DNA of 64,000 nucleotides from Incurvaria masculella (GCA_946894095.1 OX335642.1:2615021-2679020), one strand, 5' to 3'. Shown: positions 36,180 through 45,480, numbered from the stretch's first letter. The notes: generated by a model not told the origin, from the sequence alone. Made by a program: numbers and translations.

Positions 36180-36765
36180 CTGTCTTGAACTTCGACCATC
36201 TTTTCATCTAATGCGATGATACGTAGTAGGGGAAGGGGAAGTACAGTTTCACATGGATTACGAACAAGGAGAAGCTTGCATTCGTGACGAAATGCACTTG
36301 TCCAACTCACAAAGATAAAGAAAGTGGTGCTCCGACCCATATAAAGTTGTTTGCACACATAACGCAAAAAGTATTGCACTTTAAGCCACGAATTAATAAT
36401 AAAAGTTTAATATAGTCATATTACTTGCAGCGAAAACAATTTCACAATTTCAGGATTATTGGTTTTGTTACAATTTATTTAAATACGATTTTTATTTAAC
36501 AGCGCCATCTAACGGTGTAAAACTTCTAATCGGCAATTATAACGAAACCGTTAAACCTGAAATTGTGAATATGTTTTCGCTGCAACTACTATGGCTATAT
36601 TTAATATTTTTGACTAATTCGTGCCTTAAAGTGCAATACTTTTTGCGTTCTGTGTAAAAAAAAACATTGTATGGGTCGGAACATCCTTAACGGGGCGGTA
36701 TTTGTACCCAGACCTCTGGGATGGAAGGCAAATCCACCCACCCCTGTGCCACTAGCCGACTAGAT
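36180..36765 (-). mobile_element. SINE copy interrupted by MITE
   Basis: SINE body at 36180-36325 (gaccatcttttcatctaatg ... gtgacgaaatgcacttgtcc) continues after the MITE at 36691-36765 (cggggcggtatttgtaccca). The MITE is therefore the younger insertion. Confidence 0.8.
36326..36690 (+). mobile_element. ~365-bp MITE (family C), copy 2, inserted in a SINE
   Basis: Closely matches 11041-11411. The left terminus is a little eroded (gtgctccgacccat) and the right end is intact (acatccTTAA). It splits a - strand SINE copy. Confidence 0.88.
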
Positions 36766-36799
36766 TATTAAAATGTTGACTTTTTATGTATGTACTTTA

Positions 36800-36920
36800 C
36801 ATGTATGGCTAATATGCACCCACAATCACGATATTAGTTCAATACACTGCGTTCCCGCAGGAATTACGTGCCATGTCAAAACCATTCCATTATGAACACG
36901 GATTGTTATTCTTCACGGAT
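36800..36920 (-). mobile_element. SINE 3' fragment
   Basis: atggctaatatgcacccaca ... tgccatgtcaaaaccattcc on the - strand. Confidence 0.7.
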
Positions 36921-37564
36921 ATAGTCCCGTATCTGTAACATGACTGATATGTCTACAAACGTTATTTCGTAACGCACCGTAAACTGTGGGAAACGTCTTT
37001 TATACACGTCCAACTATGGTGCATTGTTCGAGAAATACACACGCTTCAGCGATTCATACTGTTACAAATATAAGGCTGACTTAAATTTACTATTATATTT
37101 GCTTTCAAAAGTGTCTTACCTTGTGCTCTGCTTCAAGGCTCTAATGTTAACATTGATAAGTTAATGGTTTCGTTAGTATTTATCTTTTCAAATTCAAGAA
37201 ATGGACTTATTAAATGATAGTAGAAATAAAACGAAAAATACGGATAAACTGCCAAAGTGCATGTCTAAGAAGACATGCGCTTGAATCATACCTTGTCTTA
37301 TAGTTTTCTGTCACAGATTAATTAATTATTTTCGATCAATAACAGCATCATCGTCTCGCCATATTCGTTTGCAATACAGGAAATTATGAATTCATAACAT
37401 AGTATAGTTTTATCGCTCTTGACAATTTCATGGTTGTTTGAACAGTAGTTGAATGGCGTTTGCCTCTTTAGGCAAACACTCGGTGACGTTGTTTAGGAGC
37501 GTGTACATAGTACATTCATTTTTAACTTTTTTTAAGAAAATTAGCCTAACGCACCAGTATATTG
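36921..37564. other. No gene recognised
   Basis: AT-rich, presumably intronic. No repeat or coding signal recognised. Confidence 0.55.
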
Positions 37565-37800
37565 TCTGTTGAATTCATTCGAGGTCATCAAGCGACATCT
37601 ACATTGAAGCATTGGAATCATATTTTCTGGATGGTCGGGATAGCTCAGCAGTAGATCAGTGGACATGTAGTCCAAGGGTCGCAGGTTCGAATCTGCGATG
37701 AATTTCCAAACCAACAACTTTTAAAAAAATGATTACAATGCAAATAAAGATGTCGGTAGATAACCTCAAATTAATTAGATAACGATAACGTCGTATCCAT
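37565..37800 (+). repeat. Related tRNA-bearing element with inverted arms (diverged)
   Basis: The arm gcgacatctacattgaagc (about 37581) lies left of a tRNA-like core, and an inverted copy (ttacaatgcaaataaagatg...) lies to its right, ending in the same 'gataacg..gtcgtatccatta' tail as the 32.8-kb units. Its core is on the + strand. Confidence 0.75.
37634..37705 (+). pseudogene. tRNA-like pseudogene inside the element
   Basis: GTCGGGATAGCTCAGCAG at the 5' end and GCAGGTTCGAATCTGC (T arm) are intact, and the anticodon loop is CATGTAG, again with A at position 33. The 3' half of the acceptor stem is lost. Confidence 0.65.
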
Positions 37801-38559
37801 TATATACATAAAAATCTAGTCTATTCAATGTTACGATACAATGTGTTAATTAAAACTAAAATTGATTACCTAACAGAAAACCGATCCGTTAAATGTAAAA
37901 CTCTTCTTCAGTGCATAAACTGATTTCTCTGTATAAAGGACCTAAATAAGTCCTGAATGACCGTAGGAAGTAATAATGCGGTACAGACCATTTAAATCAT
38001 ACAGGCGATATCTATTTCTAACCACTTTATAATGCTTTACAATTTTAAGCTTTAAATAAATAATCTATACTGACCGATTCCATTCAACGATACATGTCCC
38101 TTACACTCTTTCAAAGCAGTGATTTAATTCGCGATAATTCCTCTTTATAACTCATGTGTTTATACTCGTAGGGTACATTTTCGAACGTGGCCTCGCTCCG
38201 ATATACGACCGTTTATCGAGTGCAGGTTGCATCGGAATGTTGATTGGTAGCATAGAACTGGCAGGAAGGCTTCGGCGATTAAGAATACGGAGTTTAAACG
38301 CTGGTTAAGTTGTGGTTAGGTTCACGGTGAGCGCAGAACCGGATTCTACGCAGGCGATTCGATCGAATGCTGGGATTCGAATGTGTGTGCCTGTAATTAA
38401 ATGCACACGATGTGATTCGTTGATATTTCCGCTTCTCAAGTTGATGCGGTGTTGAAATCAGGAAATCAAGAAATTATGCACTTCGTCCGTATTTGTGTCT
38501 CAGGGAGTCAGTTCGGTAGCAGTTAACTTTAAATATTTCGGGGTCATTCTAGATAATAT

Positions 38560-38725
38560 CTCTCGGGGCTTAAGGGCGGGGGACTTGCCTTCCATCCCAA
38601 AGGTCAGGGTATAATTCTCGCCACGTTCATGCACCGATTTCTTTCTCTTTCTGAGTTGCATAAGTTCATTTCGTCACGAATGCGAGCTGCTTCATGGTTC
38701 GGTTCCATGTTTGGCGTACGCCAGG
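38560..38725 (+). mobile_element. SINE 5' half, next to a full copy
   Basis: cttaagggcgggggacttgc, then tgcaccgatttctttctctt, then gaatgcgagctgcttcatgg, ending just before the full copy at 38735. Confidence 0.7.
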
Positions 38726-38734
38726 TACTTTTGT

Positions 38735-39130
38735 AGCGGCTCGTAGCCTAGTGGCGCGGGAACTGGCCTAGCGTACCAGAGGCCTGGGTTCAATACCGAC
38801 ATGCACCACTGTCTTTCTCTTTCCGAGTTCGATAAGTGCATTTCGTCACGAATGCGAGCTGCTCCATGGTTCGGAATCCATGTAAAACTGTAGGTCCCCT
38901 TCCCCTACTAGGTGGTAGGGTTTAAGCCCGCCCGGGTTGGTACCATCGCATTGGATGAAAAGATGGTCGATGCGGCAATGAACAATTGTCCGTGTTTTCC
39001 ATCCAGTTCAATGTAGCCGTGCTCATAAAGGGAAGGTTCTGGCATGGCACCTAATTCCTTCGGGAATGTGGTGTATTGGGCTAATATCATAACGGTAGTT
39101 GTGTGGTCTTAGCCATCCATGTCAGGTCAT
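38735..39130 (+). mobile_element. tRNA-headed SINE, full-length copy
   Basis: Head ggctcgtagcctagtggcgc (A-box-like TAGCCTAGTGG) and gggttcaatacc (B-box-like), then the shared body (gagctgctccatggttcgga, cgcattggatgaaaagatgg, gggaaggttctggcatggca) and the tail ttagccatccatgtcaggt. Confidence 0.85.
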
Positions 39131-39504
39131 CCGTCCATCCGGCCATCCGTCTGTCTGTCTATCGGTCTGTCTGAACGCGATAAACTCATTCATTTTACTA
39201 TTATAAAGGGACCGAGCGGATTATGTATCTTTGTTCATATTTAACTTAAGTTATGATGATATTCGCCAACTAAGTCGGAAAAAGTCGTGCCTTTTAAGAG
39301 TTTCCACGGCGTGGCGCTGCGTTAACGGGAGGGCAGACGTCGTTGACAGGGAACAAAAAATGTGGAATACCATGAAGTTTTAAAAAAGATTTTTCGCATC
39401 TAATGTCTCCTTAAGTTACATCATTGTTTGATATGGACAAAGTCAGAGTAGGCCACTAGCCCTATATAAATAGAGTCCTAACTGTTTTCCCGTTTGTCCC
39501 GCAG

Positions 39505-39657
39505 CGTGGTCGCGGTGCGAGGCCGCCTTCCAGCAACAGTACTTCCGGGTGTCGCCGCGCGACACGCGCGTGCACGAGGGCGGCGAGGCGGTGCTCGAGT
39601 GCGAGGTGGCGAGCCTCGCCGGCCAGGTGCAGTGGGTGAAGGATGGCTTCGCGCTCG
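39505..39657 (+). CDS. sns/hbs-like: Ig domain 1, N-terminal half, exon copy 1 of 9 (sns/hibris-like)
   Basis: 153-bp exon, phase 1 at both ends. After completing the split Ala it encodes AWSRCEAAFQQQYFRVSPRD and continues to a C-terminal WVKDGFALG. It carries the first Ig cysteine (LECEV, residue 33 of the exon product) and the core tryptophan (QVQW, residue 44). The pattern QQYFRV.P.D..V.EG.E...CEVA..AG.VQW.KDGFALG is that of domain 1 of insect Sns/Hibris, the domain that contacts Kirre/Roughest-type partners. Only this copy has a full-looking acceptor region: a branch-point-like CCTAACT at 39477-39483 and a longer pyrimidine run. It is therefore the likeliest copy to be spliced. The exon joins in frame to 25898 upstream and 41864 downstream. 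Confidence 0.9.
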
Positions 39658-39682
39658 GTGAGTCTACCAGTTTGTCCCGCAG

Positions 39683-39835
39683 CGTGGTCGCGGTGCGAGG
39701 CCGCCTTCCAGCAACAGTACTTCCGGGTGTCGCCGCGCGACACGCGCGTGCACGAGGGCGGCGAGGCGGTGCTCGAGTGCGAGGTGGCGAGCCTCGCCGG
39801 CCAGGTGCAGTGGGTGAAGGATGGCTTCGTGCTCG
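39683..39835 (+). CDS. sns/hbs-like: Ig domain 1 half-exon, copy 2 of 9
   Basis: Same exon with intact acceptor (tttgtcccgcag) and donor (GTGAGT). It differs from copy 1 by GCG to GTG, giving GFVLG instead of GFALG just after the C strand. Its upstream spacer is only 25 bp, so it cannot be spliced directly to copy 1. Confidence 0.7.
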
Positions 39836-39860
39836 GTGAGTCTACCAGTTTGTCCCGCAG

Positions 39861-40013
39861 CGTGGTCGCGGTGCGAGGCCGCCTTCCAGCAACAGTACTT
39901 CCGGGTGTCGCCGCGCGACACGCGCGTGCACGAGGGCGGCGAGGCGGTGCTCGAGTGCGAGGTGGCGAGCCTCGCCGGCCAGGTGCAGTGGGTGAAGGAT
40001 GGCTTCGCGCTCG
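39861..40013 (+). CDS. sns/hbs-like: Ig domain 1 half-exon, copy 3 of 9
   Basis: Encodes the same peptide as copy 1 (GFALG form). Splice sites are intact and the 25-bp spacers on both sides are unchanged. Confidence 0.7.
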
Positions 40014-40038
40014 GTGAGTCTACCAGTTTGTCCTGCAG

Positions 40039-40191
40039 CGTGGTCGCGGTGCGAGGCCGCCTTCCAGCAACAGTACTTCCGGGTGTCGCCGCGCGACACG
40101 CGCGTGCACGAGGGCGGCGAGGCGGTGCTCGAGTGCGAGGTGGCGAGCCTCGCCGGCCAGGTGCAGTGGGTGAAGGATGGCCTCGCGCTCG
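40039..40191 (+). CDS. sns/hbs-like: Ig domain 1 half-exon, copy 4 of 9
   Basis: TTC to CTC gives GLALG in place of GFALG. The acceptor carries a C-to-T change (tcctgcag), shared with copy 8. Donor intact. Confidence 0.7.
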
Positions 40192-40216
40192 GTGAGTCTA
40201 CCAGTTTGTCCCGCAG

Positions 40217-40369
40217 CGTGGTCGCGGTGCGAGGCCGCCTTCCAGCAACAGTACTTCCGGGTGTCGCCGCGCGACACGCGCGTGCACGAGGGCGGCGAGG
40301 CGGTGCTCGAGTGCGAGGTGGCGAGCCTCGCCGGCCAGGTGCAGTGGGTGAAGGATGGCTTCGCGCTCG
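40217..40369 (+). CDS. sns/hbs-like: Ig domain 1 half-exon, copy 5 of 9
   Basis: Encodes the same peptide as copy 1, with acceptor tttgtcccgcag and donor GTGAGT. Confidence 0.7.
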
Positions 40370-40394
40370 GTGAGTCTACCAGTTTGTCCCGCAG

Positions 40395-40547
40395 CGTGGT
40401 CGCGGTGCGAGGCCGCCTTCCAGCAACAGTACTTCCGGGTGTCGCCGCGAGACACGCGCGTGCACGAGGGCGGCGAGGCGGTGCTCGAGTGCGAGGTGGC
40501 GAGCCTCGCCGGCCAGGTGCAGTGGGTGAAGGATGGCTTCGTGCTCG
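40395..40547 (+). CDS. sns/hbs-like: Ig domain 1 half-exon, copy 6 of 9
   Basis: Carries the Val variant (GFVLG) shared with copy 2 and a private silent change in the Arg codon of SPRD (CGC to CGA). Splice sites intact. Confidence 0.7.
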
Positions 40548-40572
40548 GTGAGTCTACCAGTTTGTCCCGCAG

Positions 40573-40725
40573 CGTGGTCGCGGTGCGAGGCCGCCTTCCA
40601 GCAACAGTACTTCCGGGTGTCGCCGCGCAACACGCGCGTGCACGAGGGCGGCGAGGCGGTGCTCGAGTGCGAGGTGGCGAGCCTCGCCGGCCAGGTGCAG
40701 TGGGTGAAGGATGGCTTCGCGCTCG
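40573..40725 (+). CDS. sns/hbs-like: Ig domain 1 half-exon, copy 7 of 9
   Basis: GAC to AAC turns SPRDT into SPRNT; otherwise the peptide is that of copy 1. Splice sites intact. Confidence 0.7.
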
Positions 40726-40750
40726 GTGAGTCTACCAGTTTGTCCTGCAG

Positions 40751-40903
40751 CGTGGTCGCGGTGCGAGGCCGCCTTCCAGCAACAGTACTTCCGGGTGTCG
40801 CCGCGCGACACGCGCGTGCACGAGGGCGGCGAGGCGGTGCTCGAGTGCGAGGTGGCGAGCCTCGCCGGCCAGGTGCAGTGGGTGAAGGATGGCTTCGCGC
40901 TCG
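40751..40903 (+). CDS. sns/hbs-like: Ig domain 1 half-exon, copy 8 of 9
   Basis: Peptide as copy 1. The acceptor has the C-to-T change (tcctgcag) also found before copy 4. Donor intact. Confidence 0.7.
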
Positions 40904-40928
40904 GTGAGTCTACCAGTTTGTCCCGCAG

Positions 40929-41081
40929 CGTGGTCGCGGTGCGAGGCCGCCTTCCAGCAACAGTACTTCCGGGTGTCGCCGCGCGACACGCGCGTGCACG
41001 AGGGCGGCGAGGCGGTGCTCGAGTGCGAGGTGGCGAGCCTCGCCGGCCAGGTGCATTGGGTGAAGGATGGCTTCGCGCTCG
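40929..41081 (+). CDS. sns/hbs-like: Ig domain 1 half-exon, copy 9 of 9
   Basis: Last copy. CAG to CAT gives QVHW instead of QVQW next to the core Trp. Its donor (GTGAGTCTCTCC) leads into unique intron sequence, so it is the only copy followed by a normal-length intron (782 bp to 41864). Confidence 0.7.
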
Positions 41082-41160
41082 GTGAGTCTCTCCTGGAGCC
41101 GTCAGCAATCTAGCTTGCCTGTTGTGTACTGACACCGACCAGTGGCTATGAAAATGAGGT

Positions 41161-41259
41161 GAGGGAATTCGATCAATTCTGCACCAATCAGAAGCGTTTT
41201 GCGCTCTTACTGGTGAAGTATTTTTCATCTGATTTGCGCAGAATTGATCGAATTCCCTC
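41161..41259. repeat. Inverted repeat in the intron after the exon array
   Basis: 22-bp perfect arms gagggaattcgatcaattct(gc) at 41161-41182 and 41238-41259. A related, less perfect copy lies in reverse orientation at 3855-3955, so this is probably a small MITE. Confidence 0.85.
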
Positions 41260-41863
41260 CTTTATTTCATCACATTTTACGGTGGTTTCATTCCTAATTT
41301 GTTTCATCCCCTTTCCAATGCCTTCGGTAGTTTTTTTCATAGCTTTCTTTTAAATCTTTATGTTATAAGATAAGGAGCCTTTGCGCTATACCTAATAACG
41401 TCTGATAGGGACGATCTGCGGAAGGTTATGCTGCCATAATGACTGGACTTACAGAACGAGCAGAGGTTTGTTAAATTATGCTCACCAGCACCCTATCTCA
41501 TCACGCTCCAGCGAATTTTAGTGTGGTACCTAATTAAAAACTTTTAGGTTCGAAGCGTTTTCTTTCATAGAAGCTAACTGAACCCGTAGGTGGCTTAGAA
41601 TTGAATCATACCATAGCATCATTGCACCTGTATCTTCCCGATTTTAAAACACACAAACCACTTGAATTATGCGCCTCGTAGAATATCCAGTATGTGTACT
41701 ATATCACTTTAGGATCCCAAGATCTTTGTTCTGTTGTTTTATCACTTTGCCATGAAAATTGTCATGTGACGCACGTGAAAGCCTTCTCGTCATGACCTTT
41801 GACAGTAACTGCGAGAAATTCTACTCACCAGGGATGTAGCTTACCAGTGATGTTGTTCCGCAG

Positions 41864-41985
41864 GATTCTCGTCCGTAATCCCTGGCCACCCCAGGTACAC
41901 GATGCTGGGTGACCGGCGCCACGGCGTCTACAATCTTCGCATTGCCAACGCTACGCTCGGAGACGATGCCGAGTTCCAGTGCCAG
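41864..41985 (+). CDS. sns/hbs-like: Ig domain 1, C-terminal half (sns/hibris-like)
   Basis: 122-bp exon after the acceptor tgttgttccgcag and before the donor CAG|GTAACT. Its first two bases complete the split Gly, giving GFSSVIPGHPRYTMLGDRRH and then GVYNLRIANATLGDDAEFQCQ. It contains the Ig motif D-D-A-E-F-Q-C, whose Cys should pair with the Cys of the preceding exon (about residues 48 and 106 of the precursor). The run GFS.VIPG.PRY..LGDR..GVYNLRI.NA is diagnostic for Sns/Hibris domain 1 and differs from Kirre/Roughest. Entry phase is 1 and exit phase 0. There is a single copy. Confidence 0.93.
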
Positions 41986-42558
41986 GTAACTAATATTCTA
42001 CGGTTATATTTTTATAATTCTTTCATTATCTTCATGACCACAATCATGATTATTGAAATAGTTAGGGTTTTCCAATGTCTGCCCATAGAACGAACTATTA
42101 TGATTAACACAAGTAAGGCAAAGATTATGGAAACAGTTCTTCTGATCGGTAGATTTTTCAGTAATTTTTCCAGGTCGATCATCCTGATAACTTTGTTCAC
42201 TTGAGCAGTGGCCGTAATGCCTCGAACTGGCCCTATGCTTCTTTCTTGTTTATATATCACCATCAATCGTATTTCCGTTATTAACTACCCCATGCATCAT
42301 TTCATCCCTTCGCTTCCCTAATTGTGTTTATGCATTGCTATCAAAAGTATACAAACAATCAAGTCTCCAACTTTCGTATCTTATTCCCCGACGTATTTGC
42401 CACTTACATATGCATCTCCACTATCTCTGTCTACGCATATGTTTTCAACTAATTCAGGGCTTGTGCACCAACCAAATTAAATACTTAGGTTTTTCAATCA
42501 GCGCGTATGAGTCATTTTGCATAGGAGAATTGAGAATAACAGACAATGATTTGTTCAG

Positions 42559-42616
42559 GTCGGACCAGCGGAGAGACACAAAGGCATCAGAGCAAACGCA
42601 CAGTTGACTGTCATAG
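42559..42616 (+). CDS. sns/hbs-like: End of Ig domain 1 and linker (sns/hibris-like)
   Basis: 58-bp exon between the acceptor ttgttcag and the donor ATAG|GTAAGT. It reads VGPAERHKGIRANAQLTVI, the G strand of Ig1; fly Sns has a closely similar QVGP...IRANAKLTVI. Entry is phase 0, matching the exit of 41864-41985; exit is phase 1. I could not find the next exon (start of Ig2) before the end of the window, so the following intron is probably longer than 21 kb. Confidence 0.9.
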
Positions 42617-43367
42617 GTAAGTCACCCAACACATTTATTTGTCATTCTCTATTATTTTAATAAGAGCTAAAGGAGTATGTCCAGTCTTGTGTGGGCGAAA
42701 AAAAGCTGTGTCAACTTGAATGTTCCTCTATGAAACATGCAAAGTTCGTTTGTGTATATTTAATCTTATTACTCTCAAAATTTATATATTTCCAGAAGAC
42801 GGGAAACTATAGATATATTTTTTTAAATCACATCTGGTATAATCTATTTTGCCTGCGTGTCTGTGAAAAATTAAAAAGTTCCCTTTATTTTTTTAACTTT
42901 ACCATGCTGTATTAAGAAATGTGCAATTATGTGATTATGAAGCAATTTAAATAAATCAATATTTTTCTTCAAAGAGTATACCATGTCAACAAAGCTAATG
43001 AAAACGGCTTGATGCGAGTGACATCTGTTGACATCTCGGTTCGTGTGACGCCATCGGAAGTGAAAACACTTTTTTCTCATGTAATCTTCCTGCAATGAAA
43101 CAATCACACCATATATTTCCATATTCATTTTTAAATTGCAACAATTAAGGCATTTTTCGGGAACAATCCACTTAATCTTTAGCTCCGCTTTTCAACCACT
43201 TCCCAAACTTTTGTACTGTTATGCTCTCTTAAAATGATCTATTCAAAATAATATGTTTGAAACATAATCAAATATCTAAAATATAAATTAAATATCTTAA
43301 GTTTGAATACGATAAGAATTTATAATTCCATCTCTGATTCTGCGAATGAAGAGACTAATTTAATTTT
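42617..43367. other. No gene recognised downstream of the last exon seen
   Basis: AT-rich. Searched by eye for an Ig2 exon in phase 1; none found. Confidence 0.5.
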
Positions 43368-43660
43368 GTCAGTCTCGGTGATGGCGAGTGACGTGACGCT
43401 TCGCTGTTCGATAATCGAAGTGAAACAACTCTGGGCGCGGTCAGGTTTGGATGGGTAACCTTTTTCCAAATTTGATGGTAGCCGTGGCCGTTATTTTCTA
43501 GAGTGACGACCGCATTAAATGAAAAATGTACTAGTTTTTGATCCGGTTGAATGTAGCTGTGCAATTAACGGAAGGTGCCTGATGCCTATAAAGCATGATA
43601 CCTCGTTCCCATGTAGTGAGTTAAACCAATAACTATGGTACAAGCCATATCCAGTTAAAC
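43368..43660 (+). mobile_element. 5S-headed SINE copy
   Basis: gtcagtctcggtg start, 5S-like block atcgaagtgaaacaactctg / gggcgcggtcaggtttggat / gggtaacc, then the SINE body and tail (gatccggttgaatgtagctg, ggaaggtgcctgatgcc, ccatatccagttaaac). Confidence 0.7.
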
Positions 43661-45371
43661 ATGTTTTGTTCTTCTGCGAACGATACACAGCTTCCAAGGA
43701 GTCTGAACCTTTTATGACCACTTATCTCTCCTTCCGACCCCGCACACCTCCGTCCACATGTACGGGCATTAACATACATAAACTATACGCTCGCAGCCCG
43801 CCCTTAACTAGATCCGGCGTGAAGATACACGCGATACGTAAGGCTTAACCCTTCGTTGTTATATGGGGGACACGACCTCAATGTGCTAGGTTAGAATGTG
43901 CCCATTGCACCCTTTTGGGGATGGGACCATATCGTGACTTGTCGATAATATTTATTGATGAATTTTCTATCGATAGTTTAATTTCGTCGCTGACGTATTG
44001 CTTTGGGAATTGGAGTTGGTAAATTAGCCGTCATTAATCTGAGGTTGATATATGCATGAGTCCTAACTAAAACTAACGAATATTACCTAGTGCGATCTTA
44101 TGTCACTTTGACACATTTTGTATGAACAAAATGTCACTTTTAATACTGATATGTATGTATAAGTTTTGGTTGTTATAGTTCACGTTTGGGGCTATTTGTT
44201 TTAAGCTGAAATCGCTGGTTCAGATCATATTGAAGTTTTCCATCTATAGCATATTATATGAATACCTTTATGAGACTGTTGATTATCAAATATATTATAA
44301 ATTTATTTCGATAATTGAGGCTAGGAAATGGAGCGGTATATTATTGTTATTAAAGGCCACAAGAATTAAAGATTTTTAGACTCTCAATCAAAAGTAACCA
44401 TGGAGTTGTATATGATGGTGGCATACGAATTTTAGTGTACCTGAAAACTAAATTTCCAGTTAACTATGTCTATTTAATTTAAATATTACTAGCTTTTGAA
44501 AGTTTATGCAGGCATCGAAAACATATTTTGAGGCTAGGAGATATATTTTGAAAGTAGAATAACTGTAAACTAATCTTGGAAGAACCAAAAAAAAAACCTA
44601 CCAATTGATTTTGTAGGTCTCTTGAATGTAGTTATTTTAAGTATATTTGTAGAGATGTGCATCTTTTTGAAAGAATAAAAAAATTTAATCATTAAATGGT
44701 CACCTGTGACAGAAATAGCGCTCAGTTTTAATGGAAAAAATACCGATGAATAACCACCATTATCCCATCACTATTCGACACAAGCAATAATAGAACAGCG
44801 CCTATTTTACGAGAGCCTTTTATTCAAATTCACCAGTTCCGTCTCCAATAAGCAATCGCGGTGCAGACGATATTTTCTTGCCCACCCTTTTGTCTTCAGT
44901 ACCGTTAGAAAAGCAAGCCGGTAGACATTTCGGGGACTCTTTTTTTCAATGCATAAATAATGCATGAGAATCTTTTAACATATTTGCACACATAACATGA
45001 AATAAACTGAACAATATTATATCTTTAGCATGAAGCGGAGAATGTCTCCAGCGTTTGATGTAAACTACCCTTTTGACGACGAAGATAATGCAATTGCATA
45101 TTCGACCTTTACATGTATTGTTCTCTCAAGCAGTTCAATCAAATTTTGAATCTAACACTGAACTAGATTAAAGTATTGATAAAGATTAGATATACTGTAA
45201 GTCGATTCTTGTTCAGGGATTTGGAGCAGGTTACATAATTCTAAAGCGCACTACTTCCCTGCATTACAATTTATTTCACATTAATATTACATTTGCATGT
45301 CTTACAGTGATGATATATTTATCATGTGCCGTAAAAAATATGATTATATCACGGGTTCGTCACAGTAATAA
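43661..45371. other. No gene recognised
   Basis: AT-rich unique sequence without recognisable elements. Confidence 0.55.
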
Positions 45372-45480
45372 AAATTGGCCGTATTTTCCATCCAGTTCAA
45401 TGTGTTGTGTTGGGCTAATATCGTGTCGGTGGGTGTAATATTAACCATCCATGTCCAGTTAAATAAAACTGGTTCCAGTT
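45372..45480 (+). mobile_element. SINE 3' fragment
   Basis: ttttccatccagttcaatgt joined to gtgttgggctaatatcgtgt and ccatccatgtccagtta. Confidence 0.7.

Larger units (their letters stand above)
39481..41084 (+). repeat. Nine-copy, 178-bp tandem array of a complete Ig exon with its splice sites
   Basis: Nine units with exact 178-bp spacing: exon starts at 39505, 39683, 39861, 40039, 40217, 40395, 40573, 40751 and 40929. Each unit is a 153-bp exon plus a 25-bp spacer that begins gtgagtctaccag and ends tttgtcccgcag. I see only six distinct substitutions in the whole array. Copies 2 and 6 share a Val variant, and copies 4 and 8 share a C-to-T change in the acceptor (tcctgcag), so a four-unit (712-bp) block was probably duplicated after the first expansion. 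GC content is far above the flanks because the exon itself is GC-rich. Confidence 0.95.

Noticed and set aside
39505..41081. CRISPR-like regularly spaced repeat
   Set aside because: Repeat and spacer are both constant, the units are exons with splice sites, and the genome is eukaryotic.
40554..41228. 224-codon open frame on the - strand across the exon array, and the chained 124-codon + strand frames
   Set aside because: They are by-products of the GC-rich 178-bp repeat. The + strand Ig frame is the one with domain homology and matching splice phases.
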